Assembly (NCBI GenBank): GCA_017395425.1
Contig: JAFPUM010000061.1
Location: 156,290 to 220,289, forward strand
Source: Clostridia bacterium
GTDB taxonomy: Bacteria; Bacillota; Clostridia; Oscillospirales; Acutalibacteraceae
Length of the DNA: 64,000 bases
Direction of reading: 5' to 3'
Of this stretch, positions 20,084-28,129 are shown piece after piece. Made by a program: the position numbers and the translations under genes. The notes under the pieces were generated by a model. It was not told the DNA's origin, ran no database searches, and saw only the letters and a program-made list of their open reading frames with translations. Positions within the stretch are counted from its first letter, which is position 1, and each line of letters begins with the position of its first letter.

Positions 20084-21775
20084 TTAATATTGCTCTGTCA
20101 CAGTGAAAACTCTCGCCGTGACACGGCGCCCCATGATCCTGGTGCGATTGAGTGCTTCCATAACGATCTGAACCGCCTCGGCGGGAACATCAAAAGTGGT
20201 GTATCGGTCGGCAATCTCGATGCGCCCGATACTGCGACCCGGCAAACCTGTTTCACCCGCCACAGCGCCTACAATATGACGCGGTTCAATGCCCGCGTTC
20301 TGACCGATGCCGATGGAAAGCCGGACCATATTTCTGTCGCGGTCACGGTCACGTCTGCCGCGTGACCCACGACTGCTCCTGCCGTCGGAACGCTCGCTGC
20401 GTTCAGCCTCCCCACGGCGTTCCTGCCGTGCAAAAGCCGCGTCGTCGGCAGCACATGGCATGGCGGTACGACCGTCCGCGGTCATTTCAAATTCCAGCAG
20501 TGCCGCCGCAATATCCATCGCGGAAAGATCGTGCAGAGAGGAAATCTCTTCAATCATTGCCCGATACTGTTCCAGATCGTGTCCTTCCACCGCGTCGCGC
20601 ACCTTATCGGCGAAGCGACGGCGGCGGCTTTCCATCACATCGGCACTCGTGGGAATGCTCCCCTTCTTGATCTCGGAACGGGTGTACCGCATGATGCTCC
20701 GCAGCTCGTTCATCTCGCGGGAACCGGTTACAAACGTGAAGGCAAGACCGGATTGTCCGGCACGCCCGGTGCGTCCGATGCGGTGGACGTAATATTCCAT
20801 ATCCTGCGGGATATCATAATTGAAAACCGCACCTACACCGCTCACGTCAATGCCGCGTGCCGCTACATCAGTGGCAATCAGCACGTCCACATGACCGCCC
20901 CGGAACATCTGCATCACATGATCGCGCGCCTGCTGCTTCATATCGCCGTGCAGCCCTTCCGCCACGTAACCGCGCATCTGCATGGCGCTCACCAGCTCGT
21001 CCACCTGCTTTTTGGTGTTGCAGAAAATCATGGCGGGTACGGGGCGGTAAACGTCCATCAGGTGGCTCACGGCTTCAACTTTGTGACTGTGGGGTATCAT
21101 ATAATAATACTGATCGATTTCCTCCACGGTGAGTTCCTTGCGAATGACCTTGACCACTTCGGGATTCCGAAGGTACTGATGCGTGATTTCCATAATTTCG
21201 GGCGACATGGTTGCCGAAAACAGCGCGGTCTGCCGGTCTTCGGGAATATCACGCAGAATGGTTTCGATATCCTCGCGGAAGCCCATCGAGAGCATTTCGT
21301 CCGCCTCATCGAGTACCACCATCTTCACGTTGTCCAGAAACAAGGTATGACGGCGCATATGATCCATCAGACGTCCCGGCGTGCCGACAACAATCTGTGC
21401 ACCGCCCCGGAGCAGCCGGATCTGCCGCTCGATGTCCTGTCCGCCGTAAACCGCCGCCGTGCGGATGCGTTCGGTATGCGTCGTGAGGCGACGAATCTCA
21501 TCACACGCCTGTATAGCCAGTTCGCGGGTGGGACAAATTACCAATGCCTGCACACCCTTGCCATGCTGCCGCGAAATCATCTCAATGGCGGGAATCGCAA
21601 AGGCAGCGGTTTTGCCCGTGCCGGTCTGCGACTGCCCGATCACGTCTCTGCCACTGAGCAGCAGCGGAATGGTCTGGGTCTGAATGGGGGTTGCTTCCTC
21701 ATAGCCGATATCGTCTATGGTCTGCAAAATGCCGTCCGAAATTCCCAGTTCCGAAAAGGGTAATGTCTGCATCAT
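20084..21775 (-). CDS. DEAD-box ATP-dependent RNA helicase (CshA/DbpA-like)
   Basis: RNA helicase of 563 aa. Motifs in order: Q motif (EATPIQTQTIP), Walker A (SQTGTGKTA), DEAD (VLDEADEML), SAT, and motif VI (HRIGRTGRAGQ). A basic, serine-rich linker is followed by a C-terminal DbpA-type RNA-binding domain (VRLSIGIGQNAGIEPRHIVG to the end). It probably remodels RNA or ribosomal particles. The start is set at the first ATG of an ATG pair after GTGAGG; the open frame runs further upstream but that part lies in the leader and reads poorly. The promoter is about 125 nt ahead, giving a long leader as in cold-induced helicases. Confidence 0.93.
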   Translation of the reverse strand: MMQTLPFSELGISDGILQTIDDIGYEEATPIQTQTIPLLLSGRDVIGQSQTGTGKTAAFAIPAIEMISRQHGKGVQALVICPTRELAIQACDEIRRLTTHTERIRTAAVYGGQDIERQIRLLRGGAQIVVGTPGRLMDHMRRHTLFLDNVKMVVLDEADEMLSMGFREDIETILRDIPEDRQTALFSATMSPEIMEITHQYLRNPEVVKVIRKELTVEEIDQYYYMIPHSHKVEAVSHLMDVYRPVPAMIFCNTKKQVDELVSAMQMRGYVAEGLHGDMKQQARDHVMQMFRGGHVDVLIATDVAARGIDVSGVGAVFNYDIPQDMEYYVHRIGRTGRAGQSGLAFTFVTGSREMNELRSIMRYTRSEIKKGSIPTSADVMESRRRRFADKVRDAVEGHDLEQYRAMIEEISSLHDLSAMDIAAALLEFEMTADGRTAMPCAADDAAFARQERRGEAERSERSDGRSSRGSRGRRDRDRDRNMVRLSIGIGQNAGIEPRHIVGAVAGETGLPGRSIGRIEIADRYTTFDVPAEAVQIVMEALNRTRIMGRRVTARVFTVTEQY

Positions 21776-21907
21776 CTTTTCATACCTCACTCTCAACAAA
21801 ATGCGCTCATCAGTAATTTTCGGGTGGGGAGGAACGGGGTGGTGAAAACTCATCGGGCCCATATGTTTTTTATTAACAAAAAAAATATATGTTCTTTGTA
21901 CAAAATA

Positions 21908-21936
21908 ATTATACTCTCTTTTGTCTTACATTGCAA
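21908..21936 (-). promoter_or_regulatory. Promoter of the DEAD-box helicase gene
   Basis: On the minus strand: TTGCAA (21936-21931), 17 nt, TATAAT (21913-21908). The leader to the chosen start is about 125 nt and contains in-frame upstream ATGs. Confidence 0.65.
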
Positions 21937-22015
21937 ACCAAAAAATGCCAAAATCGAAAAAACCCGATTTTGCCCAAAAGTTGGCAGGTTTTGTCTAAAA
22001 AAATGGGAACAGTAC

Positions 22016-22044
22016 TTGACAAATCCGCGTTTTTGCGGTAGCAT
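22016..22044 (+). promoter_or_regulatory. Promoter of the DUF5662 gene
   Basis: TTGACA (22016-22021), 17 nt, TAGCAT (22039-22044), about 45 nt ahead of the ATG. The -10 is imperfect. Confidence 0.5.
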
Positions 22045-22087
22045 GAAGGTCATTGACAAAACACCATCACAGGAGGAACCAAACATC

Positions 22088-22636
22088 ATGAACGGATGGG
22101 CACGATTCTGGGGACATCTTCACACCGTCAATATCCACCGCTATCGGGTACTTGTGAATTGTATACACGCCGGTATCCTGTGGCGGGGACTGACCCATGA
22201 TCTGAGCAAATACAGTCCCACGGAATTCTGGAACGGGGTGCGCTATTATCAGGGTACCCGCAGTCCCAATGAAGCCGAGCGGGAGGATATCGGCTATTCC
22301 CGCGCATGGATGCACCACAAGGGACGCAACCGCCATCACTTTGAATTCTGGACCGATTACGATCCCGTCACACGGCAGTCGGCACCGGTGGAAATGCCGC
22401 CTGTCTTTGTGGCGGAGATGTTCTGTGACCGCATGGCTGCCAGCAAAACTTATCTCAAAGAGCATTATACCGACAGCTCGCCGCTGCTGTATTTCGCAAA
22501 CGGCAAACAGCGGCGTATCATCCATCCCGCCACTTCCGAACTGCTGGAGGGCTGGCTCAGGCTGCTTGCCGAGCAAGGCGAAGCGGCTGCCTTTGCTGAA
22601 ATCCGCCGCTGTCTCAAAGCTTCTGAACGCAAATAA
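22088..22636 (+). CDS. DUF5662 family protein
   Basis: Protein of 182 aa that I recognise as DUF5662, a family of unknown function common in Clostridia. The N-terminal part (WARFWGHLHTVNIHRYRVLV, then HDLSKYSPTEF) and HHKGRNRHHFEFW are typical. Several conserved His and Asp residues (HDLSKY, HHKGRNRHH) could bind metal, in a helical HD-like arrangement; this is inference. The ATG has AGGAGGAACC 8 nt upstream. It is a single gene with its own promoter. Confidence 0.85.
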   Translation: MNGWARFWGHLHTVNIHRYRVLVNCIHAGILWRGLTHDLSKYSPTEFWNGVRYYQGTRSPNEAEREDIGYSRAWMHHKGRNRHHFEFWTDYDPVTRQSAPVEMPPVFVAEMFCDRMAASKTYLKEHYTDSSPLLYFANGKQRRIIHPATSELLEGWLRLLAEQGEAAAFAEIRRCLKASERK

Positions 22637-22688
22637 AAAATCACACGCCGCCGCTGAGGGAATACTTCTCCTTCAACGACGGCGTGTG
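22635..22688 (-). terminator. Terminator of the argD-side minus-strand unit
   Basis: CACACGCCG (22642-22650) pairs with CGGCGTGTG (22680-22688). On the minus strand the stem is followed by ATTTTTTATTTG. It lies between convergent genes and best fits the unknown gene just upstream on the minus strand. Confidence 0.75.
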
Positions 22689-22730
22689 TCAGTCAGTTGC
22701 AGTTGTTTCATTATCTGCTATACGGCGCGG

Positions 22731-23549
22731 CTACTCGGAAAGACCCAGATACCAGAACAGCAGAACAAACATCAAAATCACCAACAACGGAATCAAAACA
22801 GCGGCTATCAACCCGGTCATGGCTTTTTTGTTTTCAGCCCAATTCAGTTTTTCGGGGACAAGCGCGTTAATGCGTTCGTCTTCCTGCTCACCGAAATGGT
22901 TCCGGATAAAATCCGGTTGGTATTTGTCATCGTAACCATCATGCGTATATGCCAAACTGATCGTTTTCGTGTTTTTGCCAATATTCCCGCTATTGTTATG
23001 GTAAAGGAAATCATAAAACACGGCGTACATGGCAATCAACGGAAGCTGTTGATCGTATTCCGGCAAAAAGTGTACATAATACTGATCCAGATGATCAACA
23101 ACCGTCCGGGAACGCGTGATCTGACCGATCTGTGTATCATTCTCATAGAAGGAAACCACTTCTTTGAGCCCCATGCAGCGTCGGTATCCGTCAATCACTC
23201 TGCCGTCAAACGAGAGGCACAGCCTTACATCTTTAGCGGCATTTTCTACGGAATAAAAGACGGCTTTTACTTGTTCCGAAGCGTCCAATATTTCATACAT
23301 ACAGAACTTCTTTTCCGGACCTTTCTGACGCTTGAAAGGAATCGTAAAACCCAGAAATGTGTCGATCATCTTATAACGGGTATGCAGCAGGACATTCCCT
23401 TCAGGGTCGGTCAGATTGACCTTGTTCAGCTTATCAATTTCCAGAATTTTCCACCAAGAAGCATTCCCGCGGTAGATGACGTTTCCGTCGCGGATGACAT
23501 CAAATTCATTGTGTTTGACCGCGTTGGTCTGTTTCACCTCTAAAATCAT
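22731..23549 (-). CDS. Unknown protein with C-terminal membrane anchor
   Basis: Protein of 272 aa, not recognised. The first about 190 residues look like a beta-rich domain (short strands FDVIRDGNVIYRG, KVNLTDPEGNVLLHT, VVSFYENDTQIGQITRS), vaguely like a tubby/LURP-one fold, but this is only an impression. A single membrane helix lies near the C-terminus (about 246-268), so it may be tail-anchored with the soluble part in the cytoplasm. GAGGGG precedes the ATG. It follows argD by 27 nt and probably shares its transcript. Confidence 0.7.
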   Translation of the reverse strand: MILEVKQTNAVKHNEFDVIRDGNVIYRGNASWWKILEIDKLNKVNLTDPEGNVLLHTRYKMIDTFLGFTIPFKRQKGPEKKFCMYEILDASEQVKAVFYSVENAAKDVRLCLSFDGRVIDGYRRCMGLKEVVSFYENDTQIGQITRSRTVVDHLDQYYVHFLPEYDQQLPLIAMYAVFYDFLYHNNSGNIGKNTKTISLAYTHDGYDDKYQPDFIRNHFGEQEDERINALVPEKLNWAENKKAMTGLIAAVLIPLLVILMFVLLFWYLGLSE

Positions 23550-23576
23550 GTCAATCCCCTCTTTCTGTTGATACGT

Positions 23577-24758
23577 TTATTCGCTCAGAATCCGGCGCAG
23601 AATTTCCATGCCCGCATCAATCTGCTCATAGGTAACGGTCAGCGGCGGCAGACAGCGCAGCTTGGTTTTGGCAGTCAGCACGAGCAGACCGTTTTCCAGT
23701 GCCGCTTTCAAAACATCGGCGGCAGTCACGCCGTCCAGTTCCGCGCCCAGCATCAATCCCAGTCCGCTCACATTTTTAACACGGGGCAGTGCTTCAAGGG
23801 ACTTGCGGAAATAGTCCGCCTTTTCCGCAACCTCCCGCAGAAAGGCTTCGTCCGACAGACGGCTCAGCACTACCAACCCCCCCGCGCACACCACGGGATT
23901 GCCGCCGAAGGTGGAACCGTGCGTGCCGGGCGTCAGGACATTCGCGTACTCGCCGCGGGTCAGACACACGCCGATCGGCAGACCGCCGCCCAGTCCCTTC
24001 GCCAGCGTCACAATGTCCGGCTTGACGCCGTAATGCTCCGCCGCGAGCAGTTTCGCGGTGCGTCCCATGCCGGTCTGCACCTCGTCGGAAATCGTGGCAA
24101 GATCGTGCTGCTTGGCAAGGGCAAAAATCTCATCCACAAAGCCCTGTTCCAGCGGAATCACGCCGCCCTCGCCCTGCACAAATTCAAACATGATGCCGCA
24201 CACCGTATCGTCGATGGCTTCCCGCAGCGCCGGAATGTTGTTGGCTTCCACATATCTGAAGCCGGGCGTGAAGGGAAAGAAATAATTGTGGAAATGCTCC
24301 TGTCCCGTCGCCGAAAGAGTGGTCACGGTTCTGCCGTGGAAGGAATTGACCAGCGTGATAATCGTCGTGCGGTTCGGGTCGCCGTATTTGTCAAAGGAAC
24401 GCTTGCGGGCAATCTTGATGGCGCATTCATTCGCCTCGGCGCCGCTGTTGCCGAAGAACAGTTTATCCGTCCCGGTCATGGCAGTGAGCTTGGCGGCGAA
24501 CTGCGCAGCGGTGGAATTGTAGTAATAATTGGAAACATGCTGCATTTTATGTGCCTGCTCACTGACCGCGTCCGCCCATTCCGCGTCGGCATAGCCCAGC
24601 GAATTGGTGCCGATACCGCTGCCGAAGTCGATGTAGCGCTTGCCGTCCGCATCCTGACCGCCCGCGCCGCTGCCGCTTTCCAAAGCCAGATTCAAGCGTC
24701 CGTAGCTGCTGACGACAGCAGCATTGTATTGTTCGATAATTTCTTGTGACTGATTCAA
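23577..24758 (-). CDS. argD: Acetylornithine aminotransferase
   Basis: Class III PLP aminotransferase, 393 aa, converting N-acetylglutamate semialdehyde to N-acetylornithine. Motifs: FGNSGAEANECAIKIARK, the pyridine-ring Asp in TISDEVQTGMGRTAKL, and the PLP lysine in LAKGLGGGLPIG. It starts at TTG, preceded by AGGAG at 8 nt spacing. It belongs to the dispersed arginine set (argJ, argB, argH, argG nearby) and is separated from the upstream DUF1963 gene by the type I toxin-antitoxin locus. Confidence 0.94.
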   Translation of the reverse strand: MNQSQEIIEQYNAAVVSSYGRLNLALESGSGAGGQDADGKRYIDFGSGIGTNSLGYADAEWADAVSEQAHKMQHVSNYYYNSTAAQFAAKLTAMTGTDKLFFGNSGAEANECAIKIARKRSFDKYGDPNRTTIITLVNSFHGRTVTTLSATGQEHFHNYFFPFTPGFRYVEANNIPALREAIDDTVCGIMFEFVQGEGGVIPLEQGFVDEIFALAKQHDLATISDEVQTGMGRTAKLLAAEHYGVKPDIVTLAKGLGGGLPIGVCLTRGEYANVLTPGTHGSTFGGNPVVCAGGLVVLSRLSDEAFLREVAEKADYFRKSLEALPRVKNVSGLGLMLGAELDGVTAADVLKAALENGLLVLTAKTKLRCLPPLTVTYEQIDAGMEILRRILSE

Positions 24759-24792
24759 AATAACCGCTCCTAGTTTTTCTTTCAGATGCCAA

Positions 24793-24821
24793 TTGACAAA
24801 ACACTCAGGTTGTAGTATAAT
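24793..24821 (+). promoter_or_regulatory. Promoter of the antitoxin RNA
   Basis: TTGACA (24793-24798), exactly 17 nt, TATAAT (24816-24821). It is a perfect consensus promoter reading toward the toxin gene with no ORF behind it, which is typical of an antisense RNA. Confidence 0.85.
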
Positions 24822-24827
24822 AAAATT

Positions 24828-24925
24828 ACAGACAGGGCGTTCGGCAATAGACGACGCTCCGACTTTGTGGGTTATAAAGAAATAACCGCCACGGATTGGG
24901 AGCCTAGGCGGTTATTTCTTTTTGT
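24828..24925 (+). ncRNA. Predicted type I antitoxin RNA
   Basis: Transcript of about 95-100 nt predicted from a consensus promoter and a 15-bp terminator hairpin followed by U residues. It contains no sizeable reading frame. It is convergent with the toxin mRNA and complementary to that mRNA's 3' part, including the last four codons or so. This is the layout of RatA-, SR4- or RNAII-type antitoxins, which pair with toxin mRNA and trigger decay or block translation. The ends are inferred, not mapped. Confidence 0.75.
24876..24922. terminator. Shared bidirectional terminator of toxin mRNA and antitoxin RNA
   Basis: Perfect 15-bp stem (24876-24890 with 24907-24921), 16-nt loop, with A/T-rich outer arms, so it works on both strands. 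It contains the toxin stop codon and its last codons. Confidence 0.9.
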
Positions 24926-25013
24926 CATGGATACTGTCTGCTATCATAACGACCAGACCGACGATTTCCACGAGCAGTGCCGTGAACGCGATCAAATCCT
25001 GAAATGTCAGCAT
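24912..25013 (-). CDS. Small hydrophobic type I toxin (holin-like toxin family)
   Basis: Peptide of 33 aa, too short for ordinary gene calling. It begins MLTFQDLIAFTALLVEIVG, continues with a hydrophobic stretch (LVVMIAD) and ends HDKKK: one membrane helix with a charged C-terminal end, as in TxpA/BsrG-like and 'putative holin-like' toxins. Such peptides insert in the inner membrane. A perfect GGAGGTGA sits 5 nt before the ATG. It has its own consensus promoter, a leader of about 160 nt with a hairpin over the ribosome site, and a convergent antitoxin RNA. It lies between the DUF1963 gene and argD and is unrelated to them. Confidence 0.85.
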   Translation of the reverse strand: MLTFQDLIAFTALLVEIVGLVVMIADSIHDKKK

Positions 25014-25022
25014 ATGTATCAC

Positions 25023-25052
25023 CTCCGATTCTTTCCTAAGATCGAACCGGAG
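25023..25052 (-). promoter_or_regulatory. Leader hairpin hiding the toxin ribosome site
   Basis: In the toxin mRNA, CUCCGGUU (25052-25045) can pair with AAUCGGAG (25030-25023), the latter containing most of the Shine-Dalgarno sequence; a short inner CUU/AAG pairing can extend it. This would make the primary transcript poorly translated until processed, as in other type I toxins. The block CTCCGATT is repeated at 25071-25078, and a complementary GCTCCGAT lies further upstream. Confidence 0.6.
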
Positions 25053-25180
25053 CGACAAAAAGCATTTCGCCTCCGATTCGTCCAAGAATGGCTATCGGAG
25101 CGCCGCCTGTTTTCATCTATTCATCATAGAAATTCACGCACCGAACGACGCGTGAGCCAAACACCCTGTCTGCACATTGT

Positions 25181-25209
25181 ATTGTAACACGTCATGTTTG
25201 GTTTGTCAA
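25181..25209 (-). promoter_or_regulatory. Promoter of the toxin mRNA
   Basis: On the minus strand: TTGACA (25209-25204), exactly 17 nt, TACAAT (25186-25181). The region from the -10 to about +25 closely matches the antitoxin promoter and 5' end. Confidence 0.8.
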
Positions 25210-25278
25210 ATTTTCTGTTTTGTCATTCATCTCAGCCGCCGGAATCGTTCAGCGGCTGAGACTTTTTTCATCAATGTA

Positions 25279-26154
25279 TCAATAGCAATCCCAGTTATAC
25301 AGCACGTCGCTGAAATCCAGACGCTTGAGCGCTTCACGGTTGATGAAGAAATTGCCTACGCCCAGATCGCCCCAGAGTACATCGACGCCGTTACTGCCAT
25401 CCGAATCGAGCTGGAACAGCAGGGTATCATAATCGTTGCGGGTGGTTCCGTCCCGCGGATCCTCCTGCGTGAAAAACGGATAGCCGCCCATTTTATGTTC
25501 CTTATGGGACTTGCCGCTGTCGTCGTCCTCATAATCTTCCACATCGTCATCATCATCCGATTGTGTCCAGAGATACTCGTATACCTCGTCCTCCAGATCG
25601 TACAGGTCGTCAATTGCTTCGTCGGGGTTGCATTCATTCCACCGCGCCGCAAACAGCTCTCCGAACCGGCAGTCCCACACGGAAATGCCCTCTTCGTCCA
25701 GCGAGAAGGTCATGCGGTACTCCCCTTCAAAGGGAGAAAGCTCCCGTTCCGTCACGTCTCCGAAGACCTCCGCCGCACGGTCAGGCGTCACGGAAGGGTC
25801 GATGTCGGGATAGTAAACCATCCGCCAGTCATCCTGCGGAGAAGGCACTTCCAGCGAACTGCCGTATAAATCATCATCGGAAATAAAAAATTGCAGCATT
25901 CCCTTGTGGGGAAAGTCGGGCAGTTCGGCAATGTCTTCACAGTTGATCTGCGCCAGCAGATACAGCGGATTGCCTCTGCTGTCAGTAGGCGTTTCCGCTC
26001 CTTCGGGAAAATACGGCAGTCCGCCGATCTTGCTGTCAAAAATGCCGCATTCCTCCGTGGAAAGCCGGAAACGGCAGCAGGGAATTTTGGTGCTGTCGAT
26101 CAATTCCCGCTTGATTTTGCCTGCCAGCGCTTTTTTCTCTTGAATGTTACTCAT
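25279..26154 (-). CDS. DUF1963 family protein (YwqG-like)
   Basis: Protein of 291 aa resembling B. subtilis YwqG (DUF1963), function unknown. Typical segments are SKIGGLPYFP, LYLLAQINCEDIAELPDFPHKGMLQFFI, and a C-terminal GDLGVGNFFINREALKRLDF. The family is often found near polymorphic toxins and has been suggested to be an immunity-like domain, but here it lies between argB and the type I locus. The ATG at MSNIQEK has GAGGG about 10 nt upstream; an ATG 11 codons earlier overlaps the end of argB and was not chosen. An acidic low-complexity run lies near residues 200-215. Confidence 0.82.
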   Translation of the reverse strand: MSNIQEKKALAGKIKRELIDSTKIPCCRFRLSTEECGIFDSKIGGLPYFPEGAETPTDSRGNPLYLLAQINCEDIAELPDFPHKGMLQFFISDDDLYGSSLEVPSPQDDWRMVYYPDIDPSVTPDRAAEVFGDVTERELSPFEGEYRMTFSLDEEGISVWDCRFGELFAARWNECNPDEAIDDLYDLEDEVYEYLWTQSDDDDDVEDYEDDDSGKSHKEHKMGGYPFFTQEDPRDGTTRNDYDTLLFQLDSDGSNGVDVLWGDLGVGNFFINREALKRLDFSDVLYNWDCY

Positions 26155-26183
26155 GTCTGATATGCCCTCTTTCTTTTCAGAAA

Positions 26184-27077
26184 TCAATAGAACATCGTGC
26201 CGATACCGCTGTCGGTAAACATTTCAATCAGAATGGAGTGGGGAATTCTGCCGTCAATGATGTGCGCTCTGCCCACGCCTTGACGCACGGCTTCCACACA
26301 GCAGTCAATCTTGGGAATCATGCCGCCCGAAATCACGCCCTGCTTTTTGAGCAGCGGCACCTCACTGACATTCACCACGGGAATCAGCGTGCTTTCGTCG
26401 TCCTTGTCCCGCAGCAGACCGCAGATATCGGTCATCAGAATCAGCTTGCTGGCTTTGAGCTTGGCGGCAATCTCCGCCGCCGCCGTGTCCGCGTTGATAT
26501 TGTAGACCTCACCGCCGTAGCCGCCCGCAATGGTGCTGACGACCGGCGTATATCCCTTGTCAATCGCGTCCTCAATCACACCCGTATTGACCTCCACAAT
26601 CTCGCCCACAAACCCCAGATCGTCCTGCTTCATCAGCTTTTCCGCCATCAGCATTCTGCCATCCAGACCGCAGAGACCCAGCGCCTTGCCGCTGTGACGC
26701 ATGAGGTGCTGCACCAGACTTTTATTGACCTTGCCTGCCAGCACCATCTGCACCACGTCCATCGTCTCTTCGTCCGTGTAACGCATACCGCCCACGAATT
26801 TGCTCTCCTTGCCGATCTTGTCCAGCATAGCATTGATTTCGGGACCGCCGCCGTGTACCAGCACGACATTGATGCCCACCAATTGCAACAGGACAATATC
26901 ACTCATGACCGCTTCTTTCAATTCCTCGTTGAGCATCGCGTTGCCACCGTACTTCACCACCACCGTCTTGCCCGCCCATTTCTGAATATAGGGCAGCGCC
27001 TGAATGAGTACATTGGCGCGCTGTTCGTTGGTAATATCCACCCGCGCCGACATCTGTTTCAATACATCTTCCATCAT
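26184..27077 (-). CDS. argB: Acetylglutamate kinase
   Basis: Amino-acid kinase family enzyme of about 297 aa that phosphorylates N-acetylglutamate, the second step of ornithine synthesis. Motifs: KTVVVKYGGNAM (ATP site), GINVVLVHGGGPEIN, FVGGMRYTDEETMDVV, and NINADTAAAEIAAKLKASKLI near the nucleotide site. The start is placed at the ATG pair MMEDVLK because AAGAAGG lies 5-8 nt upstream; an ATG five codons earlier has no ribosome site. The N-terminal extension suggests the hexameric, arginine-inhibited type, though this is inference. Confidence 0.94.
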   Translation of the reverse strand: MMEDVLKQMSARVDITNEQRANVLIQALPYIQKWAGKTVVVKYGGNAMLNEELKEAVMSDIVLLQLVGINVVLVHGGGPEINAMLDKIGKESKFVGGMRYTDEETMDVVQMVLAGKVNKSLVQHLMRHSGKALGLCGLDGRMLMAEKLMKQDDLGFVGEIVEVNTGVIEDAIDKGYTPVVSTIAGGYGGEVYNINADTAAAEIAAKLKASKLILMTDICGLLRDKDDESTLIPVVNVSEVPLLKKQGVISGGMIPKIDCCVEAVRQGVGRAHIIDGRIPHSILIEMFTDSGIGTMFY

Positions 27078-27133
27078 AGCAGCCTTCTTCATTCATAAAA
27101 ATAATATATCTCAATATCTCACGGAACAGCCTG

Positions 27134-28093
27134 TCACTGTCCCGTCATTTGCCTGTGTTCACTGACGAGTGCCTGATAAAGCTGTGCCGCCGACCAGTCC
27201 ATATTGTGGGGCGTCAGCATGGCTTTGAGCCAGACCGGTGGTATGCCCGCGTTGCGGTACGCTTGCAAAAAGGCGTCCAGTTCCTCACCGTTCAGACCGC
27301 AGATGACCATCATCTCCCGCGTAAAACCGTCGCCGGTGTAGGGCCGGTTCGTCATGGCATAAATCGGAATGCCCGCCAGCGCCCCGATCTTCTCGCCGTA
27401 CTGTGGCTGATAGATTTTCACAACCCGGATATCCAGCCCATCGCACACTGTTTTAATGAGTGCCGCCTTGCCTTCCTCCATATGAAACAACAGTAATTTT
27501 TTGTTATTTTCCAAGCCTTTTGCCCTCCCCCGCTCTTCCTTCGTCAATGCACATACTATACACTGCGCCATATCCCCGCAAATATTCTTGGGAAACAGTT
27601 TCGTCAGCAGCGACTGTATTTGAATTTTCGCGCCTTTTGCCTCATTTTTCTCCATTACTGCCATGGGCAGCAGCAGGAAAAACAACTGCTCGCCGTATTC
27701 GTGTGAAAGCAATTCTTTGACAGATTCATACGGCAGCGGCTGCCTTTGGATAGGGTGCGAACCTGTGCAGCCGATTTCCCGACCGTTGATGAAATAAACC
27801 GTATCGCCGGGGTGAAATGCGATGGCAAGCGTTTGTCCGTCGCCCAACGCAGCCTCCAGCGTGGTCGGTTGGTCGAGATATCCGTCGGATTGCTCCATCA
27901 CGTAATCATCGTATTGGGTAAATTCATGCCACCACGCCAGACACTCGTCAAGTTCGGGGCAATACGCATCCATGATGTCCGGGAGAGAAAGATCCTCCTG
28001 CTCATGATAGGCATTTTGCCATTCGGCACGGAAAAAGCTCTGCCAGAAATACAAATTGTCAAAGCCGATATCGGTGACATCGATTTGTTTCAA
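27134..28093 (-). CDS. DUF3783-domain protein with an extra N-terminal domain
   Basis: Protein of about 319 aa, inserted between argJ and argB. The C-terminal half (KLLLFHMEEGKAALIKTVCD... to ...WLKAMLTPHNMDWSAAQLY) looks like DUF3783, a small domain of unknown function. The N-terminal part (DIGFDNLYFWQSFFRAEWQNAY) is Trp/Tyr/acid-rich and was not recognised; it has an immunity-protein-like feel. The preferred start is TTG (LKQIDV) with AAGGTGG 7 nt upstream. An ATG 15 codons earlier (28138) lies in repetitive intergenic sequence and has no ribosome site, so the longer form is less likely. Confidence 0.7.
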   Translation of the reverse strand: MKQIDVTDIGFDNLYFWQSFFRAEWQNAYHEQEDLSLPDIMDAYCPELDECLAWWHEFTQYDDYVMEQSDGYLDQPTTLEAALGDGQTLAIAFHPGDTVYFINGREIGCTGSHPIQRQPLPYESVKELLSHEYGEQLFFLLLPMAVMEKNEAKGAKIQIQSLLTKLFPKNICGDMAQCIVCALTKEERGRAKGLENNKKLLLFHMEEGKAALIKTVCDGLDIRVVKIYQPQYGEKIGALAGIPIYAMTNRPYTGDGFTREMMVICGLNGEELDAFLQAYRNAGIPPVWLKAMLTPHNMDWSAAQLYQALVSEHRQMTGQ

Positions 28094-28129
28094 ATCCTTT
28101 CCACCTTTCAACCGCACGCCGCCAAAAAA

